Shown here: one piece after another, positions 23,514 to 35,700 of the stretch
How the letters are laid out: each line of letters begins with the position of its first letter
Position numbering within the stretch: position 1 is the first letter of the stretch
DNA from: Lentinula raphanica
Lineage: Eukaryota; Basidiomycota; Agaricomycetes; Agaricales; Omphalotaceae
NCBI GenBank assembly: GCA_027919835.1
Contig: JANVFP010000010.1
Location: 1,116,001 to 1,180,000 of the forward strand
Direction of reading: 5' to 3'
Length of the DNA: 64,000 bases
The notes under the pieces: generated by a model
What the model was told of the DNA's origin: nothing
Seen by the model: the letters and a program-made list of their open reading frames with translations, nothing else
Databases searched by the model: none
Made by a program: the position numbers and the translations under genes

Positions 23514-24591
23514 TCACCGTTTGATCAAAGTGAGGAATTCCTCTCTTGTCTTCTGCTGGGTGCGGAAACATCCCAGCATACAAGAGGTGGTCGTAATAGA
23601 TCCGGGTTTCTGAACGCCCCGCATCGTCATGCAAAGATGTCTAGAAAAACAAGGTGAGAACAAGATCAGAATGGAATTGGGCAGTGTTAGTCGTACGTAG
23701 CCTCCATAACTACTGCGACACCACGGGGCTTTATTGCTTCTTGTATGGCGATCGCAACTTGCTTTGTGAGCCGCTCTTGAACTTGGAGGCGACGACTGAA
23801 TGTTTCGGCAATCCGTGCGAGCTTTGAAAGACCAAGAACCAGCTTGTTGGGAATATAAGCGATTGCAATCTGGAGGGGTTGAATCAAAAGCTGCTCGAGG
23901 ACAACTGCTGCTGCGACCAACCTTTCCGGTGAAAGGGACCAGATGGTGTTCACATAGACTGGAGATGTCGATGTCACGTACGAGAACCATTTCGTCGTGA
24001 TCTTCCGCAAAGACTGCATCATTTATAACATCTGTGATAATGATGGTGTTAAATCCATGGTGAACAATGTTCAGGAGTTAACGAGCACCTGCCAGACGAT
24101 CTTCATACCCTTTTGTCATCCACAGGACAGCCTTCGCATAACGTTCAGGTGTCTTCAGTAAGCCCTCTCGGTTCGGATCTTCGCCTATGCAATCCAAAAT
24201 TGTCCGAACAGCTTCTGTTAGTCTCTGCTCTCTTGCAGCTTTCTCTTCAGGTGTTGCTGTGAGTCGTGAATAAGTCGATTTAGCTTGAGAGAATTGGGGT
24301 TGGAATTGTTAGAATATGGACCATGAACGACAGGAACATGCTCTTACCCGGCCAACCGAGACCATGAGAATCTGGAACGAGACTTTCCGAGGCAGCAGAA
24401 GCAGAAGCAATGAGAGGGGTAGCTACTCCAGACGGGGGACGAAAGCCATAGCCATCGTGGATACGAGGAGTATGAATAGGGACAGAAGTCCCTTCGGAAT
24501 GGCTTGGATCCACCTTACCGTTGGATTGCTTTTGAGATGCCTCCAGCTTGGCCAAACTTTGAGCAAGTAGATCGCTATGAGAAGGGTCCAT
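23514..24591 (-). CDS. FOL2: GTP cyclohydrolase I
   Basis: From ATG at 24591 ([20 protein letters not shown]) a low-complexity ~80-residue N-terminus leads into the conserved enzyme: [26 protein letters not shown], then [28 protein letters not shown] (zinc Cys and His), [53 protein letters not shown] (second zinc Cys and His) and [20 protein letters not shown] at the stop, 23514. Four or five introns are evident. The enzyme converts GTP to 7,8-dihydroneopterin triphosphate, the first step of folate and pterin synthesis, and works as a decamer in the cytosol. All catalytic residues I can check are present. Confidence 0.95.
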
Positions 24592-25076
24592 GAGTTGAAA
24601 AGATTGGTCGAATAAAAAGGATCCGATGTGTTGAAGACAAAAACTTCACACAAGAGATTTTCTCATTCTCCGGCCCGGGGTTTCCGTTTTTCCAAGTTTT
24701 ACCGAAATGCTTGCCGGAACTTGCCGAACGTACTGGTCTACCGTCTCCTTCATTTCCACCTCCTGAAAAGGAAAACTGAACAAAATCTCTTTCCGCTCCA
24801 AAATTAACATCCTCCGATCTTATAGCGCAATGGCGCATCCCCGACGTTGGGCTAAAATTTCCACTTCTGTCCCTTCACAGCATTCTCTTTTCTTCCTATG
24901 TCTTTCAAGATGTCGTTATGGACCGCAAGTTTGGCAGTCAACGGATATGTTACTTCCCCGGAGCTATAGCTGTGCCAGTATATAAGTATAATAACTTCAT
25001 ATCCTGCAAATCACAAAAGGCTCCCCCCTTTGGAGTAGAGCTCGACCTTGATTATCCCTTCCAACCGTCTATATAC
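24592..25076. promoter_or_regulatory. Divergent promoter region, GTP cyclohydrolase / ABC transporter
   Basis: 485 bp between the two start codons. It has CT-rich tracts near 24660-24760 and a TATATAAGTATAATAA run near 24978-24995 that would suit the plus-strand gene. An in-frame ATG at 24918 could extend the transporter by 53 residues, so part of this may be coding. Confidence 0.4.
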
Positions 25077-27823
25077 ATGAGTCCACTATGCTCTACCTCC
25101 TCAAGCATATACACCCCACCCTCTCGGCTGAACCCGCTGCTTTTCTATCTGCCTTTCTGGTATTCTCCACAGAATTGCCTGCTTCAGCACAGAAAATGCG
25201 AAGATCTCGACGGCTTGAACTCTGCATTTGATATCTGGCTAGCTTCCAGAGCCTCATCTGATAGCAAGGAGCTCCTGGTCCCCGGTGCAATGAGGCCTCT
25301 GACAATTCGCAATGCACGTCTAGCGTACCGTTTGCTACAAACCTACACCTCAGGATTGGTATGCATGTCATTTCATTCGTGGTATGCCCCCTCTCACGAT
25401 CTATTCTCAGTTGAAACGTCTCTATAGCGGTCATCCTAACCGCACCATGTTCATGCTATCCGCCCAGCTAACGCGTAGCTTATTTCCTGCATTCCGCGGA
25501 TACTCTCAGGTAAAGTATTCATCGAAGTTCGAATTGAAAAACCGAATTGAAAAGACTCTCTTCGCCAATAGGCGCTCATCATAGATGAGGTACGAAGCGC
25601 TCAAAGTATCACTGTTGAAGCAAATGTACCATCTCAATTTTCCCTACTTATCAGATTCATCTTCAGTTCGCCTCCGGAACGTTCAAATGGTTGAAACTTT
25701 TGCGATTGGCAGGTTCCGAACTTGCAAGAAGATACCTAGAAAGCCTTTTTGATTCTTACGCGTAGGTCGTTTAAGTCTTCCTCAGATGTGATACTGAGAT
25801 CTGTATATGTAGGGTTCACAACGAGAATATAGTTATGGATTCCGCTAAATTTCTGGTGGAATACCAACAATTACAGCAACGCGTACATCTAGACTGCCCA
25901 ACACTTACCGACCCTTCAACTCGGGACCTACTCCATGAATCAGATCTCTTCGCTCGGTCGTTCAACGGGAATGGTTTTGGCTCACTGTCACCCCTCGATG
26001 TCCTCTCGATCTTCTCTCTCGTGGTGGAAATACTATCCCATATGTTTCTCATCCTCTCGGTGACAAGAAGCTATACACACATCTACGTGCTACTTTTGTC
26101 ACTTTGCTCGACATTCTTCCCGCTAATCTTACCTCATTCCCTATTGACATTATCGTCACAACATCGACTCAACGACCCATCTACTCCGGATCCGCGGGAG
26201 ACCCATGCCGATAACAAACGGGAACGAATGCGGAGCATGGCTTTCAGCGATAGCTATCGGCCAGAAGTTCACCTTTTCGGCTTGCAGGACTGGATTTTGT
26301 CCAATTGGGCTAGTGCGTGGAGGACGGTCCACGAATCGGAAGCAGCACGACAGCCATGGCAGTTCTCGTTCGCAACGGGTTTGACGACTTTATCTGGTTT
26401 TCTTCGGACTGTTCAGAATGTTTGCCCCCCTTCTTGTTACTGCATATCTCTAAGTCAATACTGATCAACGTCACGTCATCCAGGTGCCTTTTTTGCTCCT
26501 GCTGCAGAGTTCCTCTACCTCATTGGGCTCCTTGTCACTATATCGCAGCTCGATCCATTCGGTTATCTATAACACCAGGAGCCTGGCTACCATGATCAAA
26601 ATGGCTTTTCAATCCGTGTTTCTCATGGCTGCTTGGTGTGCCAGTACAGAGTTGAAGCCCAAGCTACGACCCGAGCATCAGGATAAGATCAAGTATCAAT
26701 CCCCGTTAGGGGGTGGTATTAGCATTCAAGCGAGGTACGTTTTGCATACCAGATGATGACGCGTTCAGGTCATTTTATTCATGGCCTATGTAGGCATCTC
26801 TCGTATACATATCCGGGATGCAGTGAGCCTGCCTTAAAGGACGTAAGTTTCACCTTACACGCCGGAGAAACGTTAGCGATCGTTGGATACAATGGTTCGG
26901 GTGAATACTCGTACAGATTTCACAACGACAACCCTTCACTGATCGTATACCAGGAAAATCGACGCTTGCAAATATCATTTTGCGAATCGTCGACTTTGAC
27001 AAAGGGTCGTTAATGGTCAATGGCCATGACCTGCGCCGCTATGATCCAAATGAATACCATCAGCACCTATCAGCGGTATTGCAAGGATTCTCAAAATTCA
27101 ACTCGACAGTCAAGGAGAATGTTGGCATCGGATCGGTGGCTAACATGGCTTCGAAAGATACCATTGAAAGCGCGCTCGAACTTGCTCGGGCTCAGGGGAT
27201 AGTGGATAGTTTGCCTCGAGGGCTTCAAACCATTCTAGAGAGTCCCGCGTTCGGATCGATATCATACGTAGGCCGCGTTCCGACAGCTGCTCAGACTCAT
27301 GGTCTTTCTATGGGCGAGGTATGCCTTTCCTAGTCATATTTAACAAGGGTTGCTTTACTCATTTCGAGTCCGATATTAATTAGTGGCAAAGGATAGCAAT
27401 CGCTCGTGCTTTCATGCGGGCTGCCGACGCCAACGTTGACTTGTTAGTCTTTGACGAGCCTGTAAGTCAACAAAGAATAAAATCACCTCCACAAGCTCCA
27501 TTCTCATGACAAACTTTACCTGGCAGACTTCGTCATTGGACGCCAAAGCTCAGAGTGAAATTTTCGATACAATACACAGCTTGTCGCGGTATCCCAGACG
27601 GCGCACTGTCATCTTCATTACGCATCAATTGTCGATTGCGCGCAGAGCAGATCGGATCGCCATGATGGAAAACGGGGTCAGTGTTTCTGTTTCCAGTTTA
27701 GCTTGCACGAATGTGACTCACTCCTTTCTGTGCAATGTGCAGAGTATATCTGAATTCGGCTCTCATGACCAGTTGGTGGCACTGAATGGGGGGTATGCTG
27801 CACTGTTCCAGCAGTCACTATGA
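25077..27823 (+). CDS. Half-size ABC transporter
   Basis: A multi-exon gene with hydrophobic N-terminal exons (PLLFYLPFWYSP near 25130; VLSIFSLVVEILSHMFLIL near 26010-26060; IWFSSDCS and membrane-like exons to 26600) and one C-terminal nucleotide-binding domain: LSYTYPGCSEPALKDVSF, Walker A GYNGSGKST (split by an intron at about 26902-26968), Q-loop AVLQGFSKF, signature GLSMGEWQRIAIARAF (split at 27318), Walker B LLVFDEP, D-loop SSLD, H-loop FITHQLS. It ends FGSHDQLVALNGGYAALFQQ, as in MsbA/ATM1-type exporters. The signature is LSMGE rather than LSGGQ. The transmembrane part is poorly conserved to my eye, so exon boundaries before 26750 are uncertain. Substrate unknown; probably dimeric. Confidence 0.8.
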
Positions 27824-27916
27824 GAGCATTACAATTCCTAGCCTATCATATCTAGCATACACGCCTGAATACCTAAAGATTTAATGTACTTAGCATGTCC
27901 CTATAGATTGGGTATC

Positions 27917-30900
27917 TCAAATGGAGGGATTGGTGAATGTTATCACACCCTCACGCAAGAAAGCATCAACACCTTCGCTGTGACCATTCAGGGGTTCTTC
28001 TGCAGTTTCTGTTATGCCAACCAAAAGGCCAGCATTTCGAACGCTGTGGACCAAAGAAGGAACCTGAATCTATGTCGTGGCATTCAGTAATCAACGAACG
28101 AGTGAAAAAATATATGCGAACAGACCAAAAGTGTGGCATCAATAAATACCCCCAGCAAGTTATTCATACGAGCAAATTCAACAGTTGCTCCAAGACTCGT
28201 TAACCTTCTATCCTGTGTATCGCCTGAATCGATAACAATCGGACGAGGGATACGATTGACTTTTCTTCCACAATGGGACGCAAGAAAAACAGCATCTAGA
28301 ATTTGATTTTGAAACTGGTTCGTAAAATCTTCCAATCGGGTAAAGTGGACTCACAATTTGGTTGTTTCCAATTGAGAGCAGCACAAATATCTGGAGAGAA
28401 CGAGGTGAACATGATTCGTCGGCGGTTATTTCGATTGTCCTGGGGACTGTGTCCATGGTAGATCGTTCTCAGAACGGAGTCTACGACTTGATTGAGGTCC
28501 AAGCGCCGTGAGAGATTCAACTCTTCTCGTATCGCACGTGAAGGATATACAACTTCAAGACATAAGCCTATATTGGAAGGGAGAATCTAGTGCAAATCAT
28601 TCCGTTAGTACGATAACGTTCTGTTTGTTTCTGTCAAAAGTAACATTCGTTACCTTCAAAAGCTGGACCAAGGATATCATCGCCTCGGACACCAGCGCCG
28701 GCCAATTACTTGACGATGACAAACTCGACTCGCTGATGAGATTTTTTCCCGAACGTCTGGCGAGCGATTCAAATTGTTCCAGAGTCACATCACACACGCT
28801 CAGGTCGAAATCTGGATCAGGCAATAACCAGTCGGTGTATACCACAGGTTGAAGATCTCGAGTGACTTGAATCACGACGGTGAGGAATTTCCCGCGTAGG
28901 GACGAGATCGTGGATGCCTGGCTGCTGTTAGTGGAAAGAGAGTGTGTGGAGGGCGATGTTTGAGCGGAGCCAATGAGGTTTGAACGTTGAGGCCAAGGCG
29001 AGAGGGAATGGGGTATGATAGACATTCCTGTGGATTTCCAATAGGTTTCGACATCACCGCCGACTTCCAAGGTGACACCATCGAAGGAGCTGATGATATT
29101 GATTTCGAAGGAAACCTAGATACGAGGGAGGGGGGAATTGAGTGTGAGCTAAACCAGTATTTTCAGAGATGAACAAAGGTACCTCTCCGACGACGTGTAA
29201 TCTTTGATCCAGGATAGGCAGAGTGAATGCCTGATTATTCTCAATCCCTGTGAACAGCGACGGCAATGCGACTGCACAACCAATTGTCTTCGTCCCAAAA
29301 CTTGGATACACCGAAAATTCCAACGACAGACTGTCAAGACTGGGCGTTTGGAATATGAAAACACCTTTTTCGTCTCGAGGTGGGAGTGATATGCTGTAAG
29401 GTGCTGACGTGACTTGGGGTGCGGTGGTCATAACAAGTTTCAACGGCGCAGTCGTAAGAAGATATTCATCTCTGAAGGCAGGACTTATGAGGCGATGGTG
29501 AAGTCGAACACCAGAAAAATCTTTGTGTTTCCCCGTAGAGTGACCGAGAGAGACTTGCACGAGGTGGCTTCTGTCCAAATAATTATGCCCATAAACGCGA
29601 TGAGGCATAATAGGCGGAGGGAGCGACAAGGAGGGTATAAGGTCGATTTCTGATTCCACAGACATAGGATCATCAGACCCAGGCGACCGTTCTGTTACTC
29701 TCGTACTCTCTGGGACAACTGGCACGCGAGAGGAAGCTTCAAGCAGGTACGAAAGACTCTGATAATGCCCATACCAAGCAGCATAATGAACAGCACGGTG
29801 AACTAGCTCATCCACGATATTGACACGCGCTCCAGCGCCAATCAAGACACGCACACATTCATCGTTACCGTACCGTGCTGCGTGGAAGAGAGGTGTCCAC
29901 TCGTGATACTTGTCTGGAACGTCCCATCCTACGTGATTGATGAGCAATTTACACACATCGACATGCCCTGCGCGCGCAGCAAGGTGGATGGGATACTCTC
30001 CGTTACTGTTGGCTATACATTCTGCACCATGTTCCAGCAAAAGTTGAACGACGTCGACGTGTCCGGACTGCGAAGCTAACGAAAGGGGGATCAAGTCACC
30101 ATTAGGTGTCGTAGGCTGGGGAGAAGCATCTCCGTGGTCCAGGAGCACCTTCACACAATCAACACTTCCTCGCAATGTGGCGTAGACAAGGGGATTATAG
30201 TTGTCAATGTCGAGACGATTCAGGGAGACGTTTGTCTCCAATAGACTTTGGCAGACGGTCGAATGACCATTCATCGCGGCGTAATGGAGTGCGTTGCGTC
30301 CGTATGCATCGACTTTATCCACAGGGACATGCTTGTCAATGCAGAGTCTCACAAGTCGTAGGGCTCCAGCAATAGCCGCTTCGTGGAGGCAAGTGCGGCC
30401 ATTGATATCGTCAACATAGTCAAAATCGAATGGAGAAGATAATGATGACAGTATGAGGTCTGCTAGATCGGGAGGTGCTTCGACAATGACGCTCCAGAGT
30501 ATACGCGTGGTGTTCCTCCTTTCGTCTCCGACGAGTACCTCGGAATAATGCACACAGTCAACAATAGCGCTCTGGTCTGCGCTTGCGACTGCTTTCCGTA
30601 AGTTCTTTTCAAGGTCATGAAGAGGTCCGACGAAAACCCGCTCGGTCAAGATTTGTTGGGTGAAGATGTCGTGCGCCGCCCGACCTTCAAACTTTGTATC
30701 TGACGAGAGATCAGTCAAATTCAGGAGACAGCTCGCAACAGTGTCGGAAAGCTCTGATAGTAGCTATGATGACAAACATGAGTGAAAAATGATTGAAGGA
30801 CATAGGAAAGATGAACCTCTCTGTTGAACACAGGTTGCACATCGACCTGTCGACTGAGATAGAGCTCCTTAGTGGTCGACTTGGACCTCTTATCAAACTT

Positions 30901-31625
30901 CTTTAGGATCTTGCGAAAACCGGTCGCATTAATCTCAACGAATCCCTGCGAACGAAGTTCATACTTGATAAATGTCCCGGAATTATGACCGTACCTGTAG
31001 CTTGCCTAGATCGCGTTCCAAGAGACGAAAACCTTCTTCGACCGCATTCCACTCGACATGGTTCTGGATAGTACCATCCGCCGTATCCGGTAACCCTCGC
31101 ATTGCAGCAGCCCTTCTCTTCGATAAAAGGGTCTCCAGCCGAAGCTTCAACTCGGCCTCTTTCTGGAGATAGAACGCGTTGATCTAGGTTCATTGATGAT
31201 CAAGATCGATAAGGAACCAAGAGATACAACGCGTGCGCACTTTCTCTAGTTCTCGCTCGAGTTTGAAGAAGAAAGCAGCTTTATGGGCTTGAAATTCGGG
31301 TCCGCGATCCTCATCGTGGTCTGAGGCAGAGAAAATAGGTGGAACACCAGGCGTAGCTTCTCGGGAGGCAGAGATTGTAGTAGCTGAGACCGGCTGTGTC
31401 AGAATGTCTCCTGGACGAGTGCCGAGCGCGAGAGCAGCAGATTCGGAGGCTGGTCGCTTTGCCTCGAGGGATGAGATGATTTTCTTCAGGAACTTGTAAT
31501 CTAGATAGTACGGGGACCATCCTGGAACTTGATGAGACTGGATATGCTTTCCGAACTATAGTATCGACGGAACCTGCATCAAACACCCAGCGGTTAAGCT
31601 GATGAGAGATTGGACTTGCCTTCAT
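27917..31625 (-). CDS. PHO81: SPX-ankyrin-GDPD protein, Pho81-like CDK inhibitor
   Basis: The N-terminal SPX domain starts MK|FGKHIQSHQVPGW and contains PYYLDYKFLKKII, FFFKLERELEKINAFYLQKE and FVEINATGFRKILKKFDKRS, giving the inositol-pyrophosphate-binding Lys cluster. About six ankyrin repeats follow (for example NGRTCLHEAAIAGALRLVRL, YGRNALHYAAMNGH, NGEYPIHLAARAGHVDVCKL). The C-terminus is a GDPD-like domain (VTRDLQPVVYTDWLLPDPDF, then FARMNNLLGVFIDATLL) in which I do not see the catalytic His pair, as in Pho81 relatives. Pho81 inhibits the Pho80-Pho85 kinase under phosphate starvation. The first intron (31619-31556) has a GC-AG boundary (AAG|GCAAGT) after only two codons. Stop at 27917. 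Confidence 0.88.
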
Positions 31626-31983
31626 GCTAACGCGTTGTCAAAGTAGAAAGAGAAAAGGTAGAAAGGCGAGACTTTCGCCTGTTATGAGGGAGAGTTATAT
31701 GGCTTATCCATGAAACTGTAGAAAGAATCGGAAACTTTCAGAGTCGAAAGAAAAACGAAGATATCTTCCCGCGCACGTGTCTAAAAAAGGAACGAGGCGC
31801 CCGTTTCGGTGTCTATCCTCTGAGATTCAAAAAAATAATATGTATCTTGAACTGTATAAATCGACAATCAGCTACCTGCTTTTTGTTCATACTACGACCT
31901 ATACAGGAAGCCTTCCTCTGCCAGTGTACGATTATCCATCCATCGATGGTCCACAACCGACTGCCACCGACGAACGTGCGTCG
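31626..31983. other. Intergenic, PHO81 upstream / PEX12 downstream
   Basis: 358 bp between the PHO81 start and the PEX12 stop. It holds the PHO81 promoter and presumably the PEX12 3' end. A CGCACGTGTC motif at about 31772-31781 contains CACGTG, the E-box core bound by Pho4 in yeast phosphate regulation, which is suggestive given the gene next to it. Nothing coding seen. Confidence 0.4.
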
Positions 31984-33310
31984 TCATACTAGTATCTTTC
32001 TCAACTGCCATACTTTTGCGGGCAACAAAGTCACTGGACATTCCCCGTGTTTCTCTACATGGTCATATGCGCAGCGATAACAAAAAACATATCCTGAAGG
32101 CATGCTAGTCGCGTTGTTGATCTCCTTATGGCACAATGGACAGATTCCATACATCCGTGGGTCAAATCCTATCCCCTTGGGATGCGGTGGAAGTAGGCTC
32201 GGAGGAGGAACGGCAGGTCCTAAAGGTGACACAGAAAGTGAACGAGCTGGAGAGTTGGGAGAATACCACCATTCAAGGAACTTGATGAAGAAGATGGCAG
32301 TTGGGAGAAGCAGACGGAGAGAATCCAAGAGAAGTCGCGGAGAAGATGAAATCAGGCGACGAATCTGGGCTAGGATACTTCTTGGTTCAGGTCGAGGTAT
32401 TCTTGCTCTTGCAGCTAAACTTGCCGCTCGCTGGCCATGGTTTCACTATCAGATGATACTGCTGAACAACAAGAAAAGCGTACGTAGTCTTCAAGACCAA
32501 GTCGGCGCAAATCTACACCAATCCATGATAACCACGGTCTATAGAAGGGTGTCTGATCAAACAGGTATGCGACGTTGCACACGAGCAACCACACTTCAAA
32601 GGATGTATTGAGCCATGGATATATTGCCTTGAAGGACCGGCGTAGCCAGCCTTTGAAGCTCTGCTCTGTCAGTGCGCTCAGTTGGCGAGTGCCCATCCCT
32701 TCTTCGATAATGTCGGAGCTAGCACCACCTCCTAGCTCTTCGTAGTAGTCCTGTGCTTTGGCTCTCAGGTAAGGTAGGCCAACCTAAGGATAAATATTGT
32801 ACCCGAACGAGCAACATTACATTGAATCTGACGCACCAGAAAGATCAGCGAGCGCCGTATTTCCCGACTTCCCAGTTGCTCTGCCTCTAATATCCCTCCC
32901 GTCGCAGCTTTCGCTCGTTCTGGTTCGATGTACGGTCTTCGTCTCCGTTTAAGCCCATAGAAATTCTCGGAAAACGAGGCACCTGAAGTTAGTGAGTTGG
33001 AAGGAATAATCACATTCTGGTTGGCAGTCAAGACGAACCATGCCTTTGCAGGTAATGCCTTTCCACGAGCAGCATAATGAAAGCGTAGAACTCTTCATGT
33101 CTATTGACTATACGCAAGAGATATCGTGGATATCGTTGGGCAAACACCTAGATCAACGTTGAGCTACTTTGTTTGAGGACGTATAGATGCACTTACAGCC
33201 AATACATATTTCAGAGCTGGTTGTAGTAAGTCCCGAAGCTGTTCTTGGGCGACGAGCTCGAAGAGAGAAGGTTTAAGAGGATCTGCCCCGACATCATTGA
33301 AGAACTCCAT
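31984..33310 (-). CDS. PEX12: Peroxin-12 (RING ubiquitin ligase subunit)
   Basis: Start ATG at 33310 (MEFFNDVGADPLKPSLFELV), followed by LLQPALKYVLAVFAQRYPRYLLRIVNRHEEFYAF across an intron, the NFYGLKRR segment, and YLRAKAQDYYEELGG. Hydrophobic segments FEVWLLVCNVAYLF and LLLPTAIFFIKFLEWWYS are membrane helices. The C-terminal RING has CPLCHKEINN, GYVFCYRCAY and HGECPVT, i.e. the reduced ligand set of PEX12 that holds one zinc. The stop is at 31984. PEX12 works with PEX2 and PEX10 in the peroxisomal membrane ligase that recycles the import receptor PEX5. Five or so introns; length fits the family (about 370 residues). Confidence 0.9.
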
Positions 33311-33727
33311 GATAGATGAACAAAAGAAAGAGATTCACGTTGATAGATGCAATTATGCAAGAGACCGAAGGGAGCCCGGAGTGAAAGCTATCATCAACGG
33401 ATGCAAAAAAGGGAAATTTGTAGATCATCTCTTGTTACAACCTTTCACGTTCTCTTCCACGACGTCGACAATGATCCTTCTTCAGCGTCTACAAGAACAT
33501 CGGCGACCCACGCCTTATTTGACGCCAGTTGCCCTTCAGCTGATTCATCGGAGTGGTTGATTGTTCAACATTACGTCCAAGTAGGAGCCCCGGGCCCTGA
33601 AAGCTTGTCTTCATTCCCACTTCCTCATTCTTCTTCATAATCACGACAATTCTACGAACTCTTTCAAGCTCAACAATTAGGGAGCATAGGAGGATAAACC
33701 AATCTACATATACTAGCACGACTTCAT
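33311..33727. promoter_or_regulatory. Divergent promoter region, PEX12 / UPF0303 gene
   Basis: 417 bp between the two start codons. Short frames (up to 97 aa) run through it but have no recognisable content. No clear TATA box; several CT-rich pieces precede the plus-strand start. Confidence 0.35.
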
Positions 33728-34762
33728 ATGTTCAGTGGATTACACGAACGGACTCGAATGCCTACCGATGCAGATTTAGCCAACCAAGTTCTACGCGAAG
33801 AGAGTAACTACAGGTTTCCATCCTTCTCAGCGTCGGATGCGGTCACTCTTGTGGGTACAGATTGCCTTCATCGTTCATCAACAAACCACTTAACGACTCA
33901 CCCCACAGGGTCTCTCCATCCGCAAACGTTTTCGTGCTAGCTCACGCCACTCAAAAGGCAAAGGCCTCGTCATCTCTATCCAAACCATCGCAGGACACAC
34001 ACTATTCTCATGTACAGTCGGAGATCTAGGTCATCTATCAGGTATCGGAGACGTCAGCCTGGACAGTTGGACCTGTTTGGAGGGTATGATTAGCGCAGTA
34101 CGTCGGACTGGTCATTCGAGTTATTATGTTGAGAAGGGTATGAGTGCGATGGGGAAGACACCGAAGCAGCTTGGGCTTTCGGGAGAGTTACCGAGGATAC
34201 AGGGTGGTGGTAAGTTTTTTGTTGAAAAGTTTGTGGTTCCAAGGAATTTCGTGGCGTTCGTCGTCGCGTGACTGAATGATTTTCGCGTTTACTTGTAGCG
34301 TTCCCTATCTGGCTGGAGGTACGAAGAGTTATGATCTGGATACTAGCTGATGCTCCATCATGGTCAACAGAACGCGCCATGTTGTCCAATCGCTGTCGCT
34401 GGATGTTATTCAGGCTCCTCACAAGATGATCACAACGTCGGTATCCATACCCTCTCCTCCTCTCTGAATTGAAGTTCACAGTTACGCAGCTTGTTTCAAC
34501 CACCGTACGTGACTACCTAACGAAACTATTGAGGAACAGTACTGGAGATACTGCTGGACCCTCAATGGGCACACCCCACATGCCAATTCCAAGTGTACCT
34601 CCAAGAACTGAAAGTGTACGTCAAGCCATTGTAGACACTAGTGACTGTCTGTCTGATATCTCTTTTAATCAGGATTGGCTTCCCGAATCAAGCGAATTCA
34701 CGAGCAGACGTCCGGAGACCCCGTATGAGAGACACGAAGATGAAGACGAGTATGTCCACTAG
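33728..34762 (+). CDS. UPF0303 / YBR137W-like (DUF336 heme-degrading fold)
   Basis: Five or six exons: 33728-33850, 33909-34209, 34299-34318, 34371-34436 and 34490 onward, with a likely further in-frame intron near 34615-34672. Motifs are those of UPF0303: YRFPSFSASDAVTLGLSIRK, KGLVISIQTIAGHTLFSCTV, the helix with RRTGHSSYYVEKGM, then GGAFPIWLENAPCCPIAVAG and the final DDHNLVSTTVRDYL. The fold is shared with DUF336/HbpS proteins. The yeast homologue Ybr137w is a cytosolic oligomer reported in connection with tail-anchored protein handling; its function is not settled. The C-terminal extension after residue ~190 is acidic and Ser/Pro-rich, unlike the core. Start could also be the ATG at 33758. 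Confidence 0.78.
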
Positions 34763-34930
34763 TCAGATGGAGTAGACGATGCAAAACCCGCGAACTTGTC
34801 AATGAATACCGACCCTCGCGCCTTGAATGGATCTCAATATCATATTCTCTGAGACAACTATTGACATAAGTAGGGTAGAATAACAGGGTTGGTTTTCGGA
34901 CAGGAAATGTTGCCATGGTGTCTTGACTCT

Positions 34931-35608
34931 TCATGCCTCTTCCGATTCAGAGGATTTAGGATGAGAGAGGACGCGAATGGTTTCTGTAAGTACAAACGTG
35001 TTTTCGTCAGCTTGAAAGTACTTCAAAGCCAAAACACGGTCGACTCACCGTGTCGAAGGAAGATTTGGCGCTGCCCAGCAGGTGTTGTGGGGTCAGCATC
35101 AGCCTCGGGCTCTCTTAACTCATATCCTGCCTCCACATACACAAGAGTACCCTTTTTCAGCGTTTGAAGGTATCTGTTGGAGTGCTCTTGGAAAGAAAGA
35201 ACACGGTGCCAGCTTGTTCTCGGTGGTGGTCTCTCTTAAGGATAGGAGCTTGTAAGCAGAAGCGCAAAGTGAAAATGAGTTTTGAGGTATACCTCCATTC
35301 GCGTCCGCAGGGCCAGGGTTGAATGTCGAGGTCGCGACGACATAGCTGCAGAAGAGGTGATTAGTTTATAGTAGAAAATTGAGCCAAAAGACGCACGTAA
35401 CGTATTCGTTATCATTCTTCGTCTGCTTCACCTCAGGATCGCGTCCCAAACGTCCAACGAGTGTAAGTTTCGCGACATCTGCACGGGAAACGCTGGTAGA
35501 GAAAGCCTAGACAGCAGTCGTCAGCTAAAAGGTAGTGACATGCATTTATTGAAGACGTACACGAGCAGCAGCACGAGAAGATGCAGCAGAACGAATTGCG
35601 GAAAACAT
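34931..35608 (-). CDS. RIM1: Mitochondrial single-stranded DNA-binding protein
   Basis: Start at 35608 (MFSAIRSAASSRAAAR), a basic, Ser/Ala-rich mitochondrial presequence followed, after an intron, by AFSTSVSRADVAKLTLVGRL and GRDPEVKQTKNDNEYVTYVV, the OB-fold of bacterial-type SSB. Later exons give RTSWHRVLSFQEHSNRYLQT, LKKGTLVYVEAGYELREPEA and RQIFLRHETIRVLSHPKSS, ending at a stop at 34931. About 150 residues. It binds single-stranded mitochondrial DNA as a tetramer during replication. It is divergent from HBS1 with only 92 bp between start codons. Confidence 0.9.
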
Positions 35609-35700
35609 TTTGAGAAAGGAAGAGCAACGGGCTTACGTAATTACCACAATAATCTCAAGTCCAACCCTCATTTGCAATTTGACTTGTGCCTCCACATAGA

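Noticed and set aside
28597..29000. Active glycerophosphodiesterase domain in the PHO81 gene
   Set aside because: The GDPD-like region lacks a recognisable catalytic His pair and matches the degenerate Pho81 version.
34615..34675. Continuous coding through GTACGT...AATCAG in the UPF0303 gene
   Set aside because: The 57-nt segment has donor, CTGAT branch and acceptor of a typical intron; since it is a multiple of three the open frame alone is not evidence for retention.
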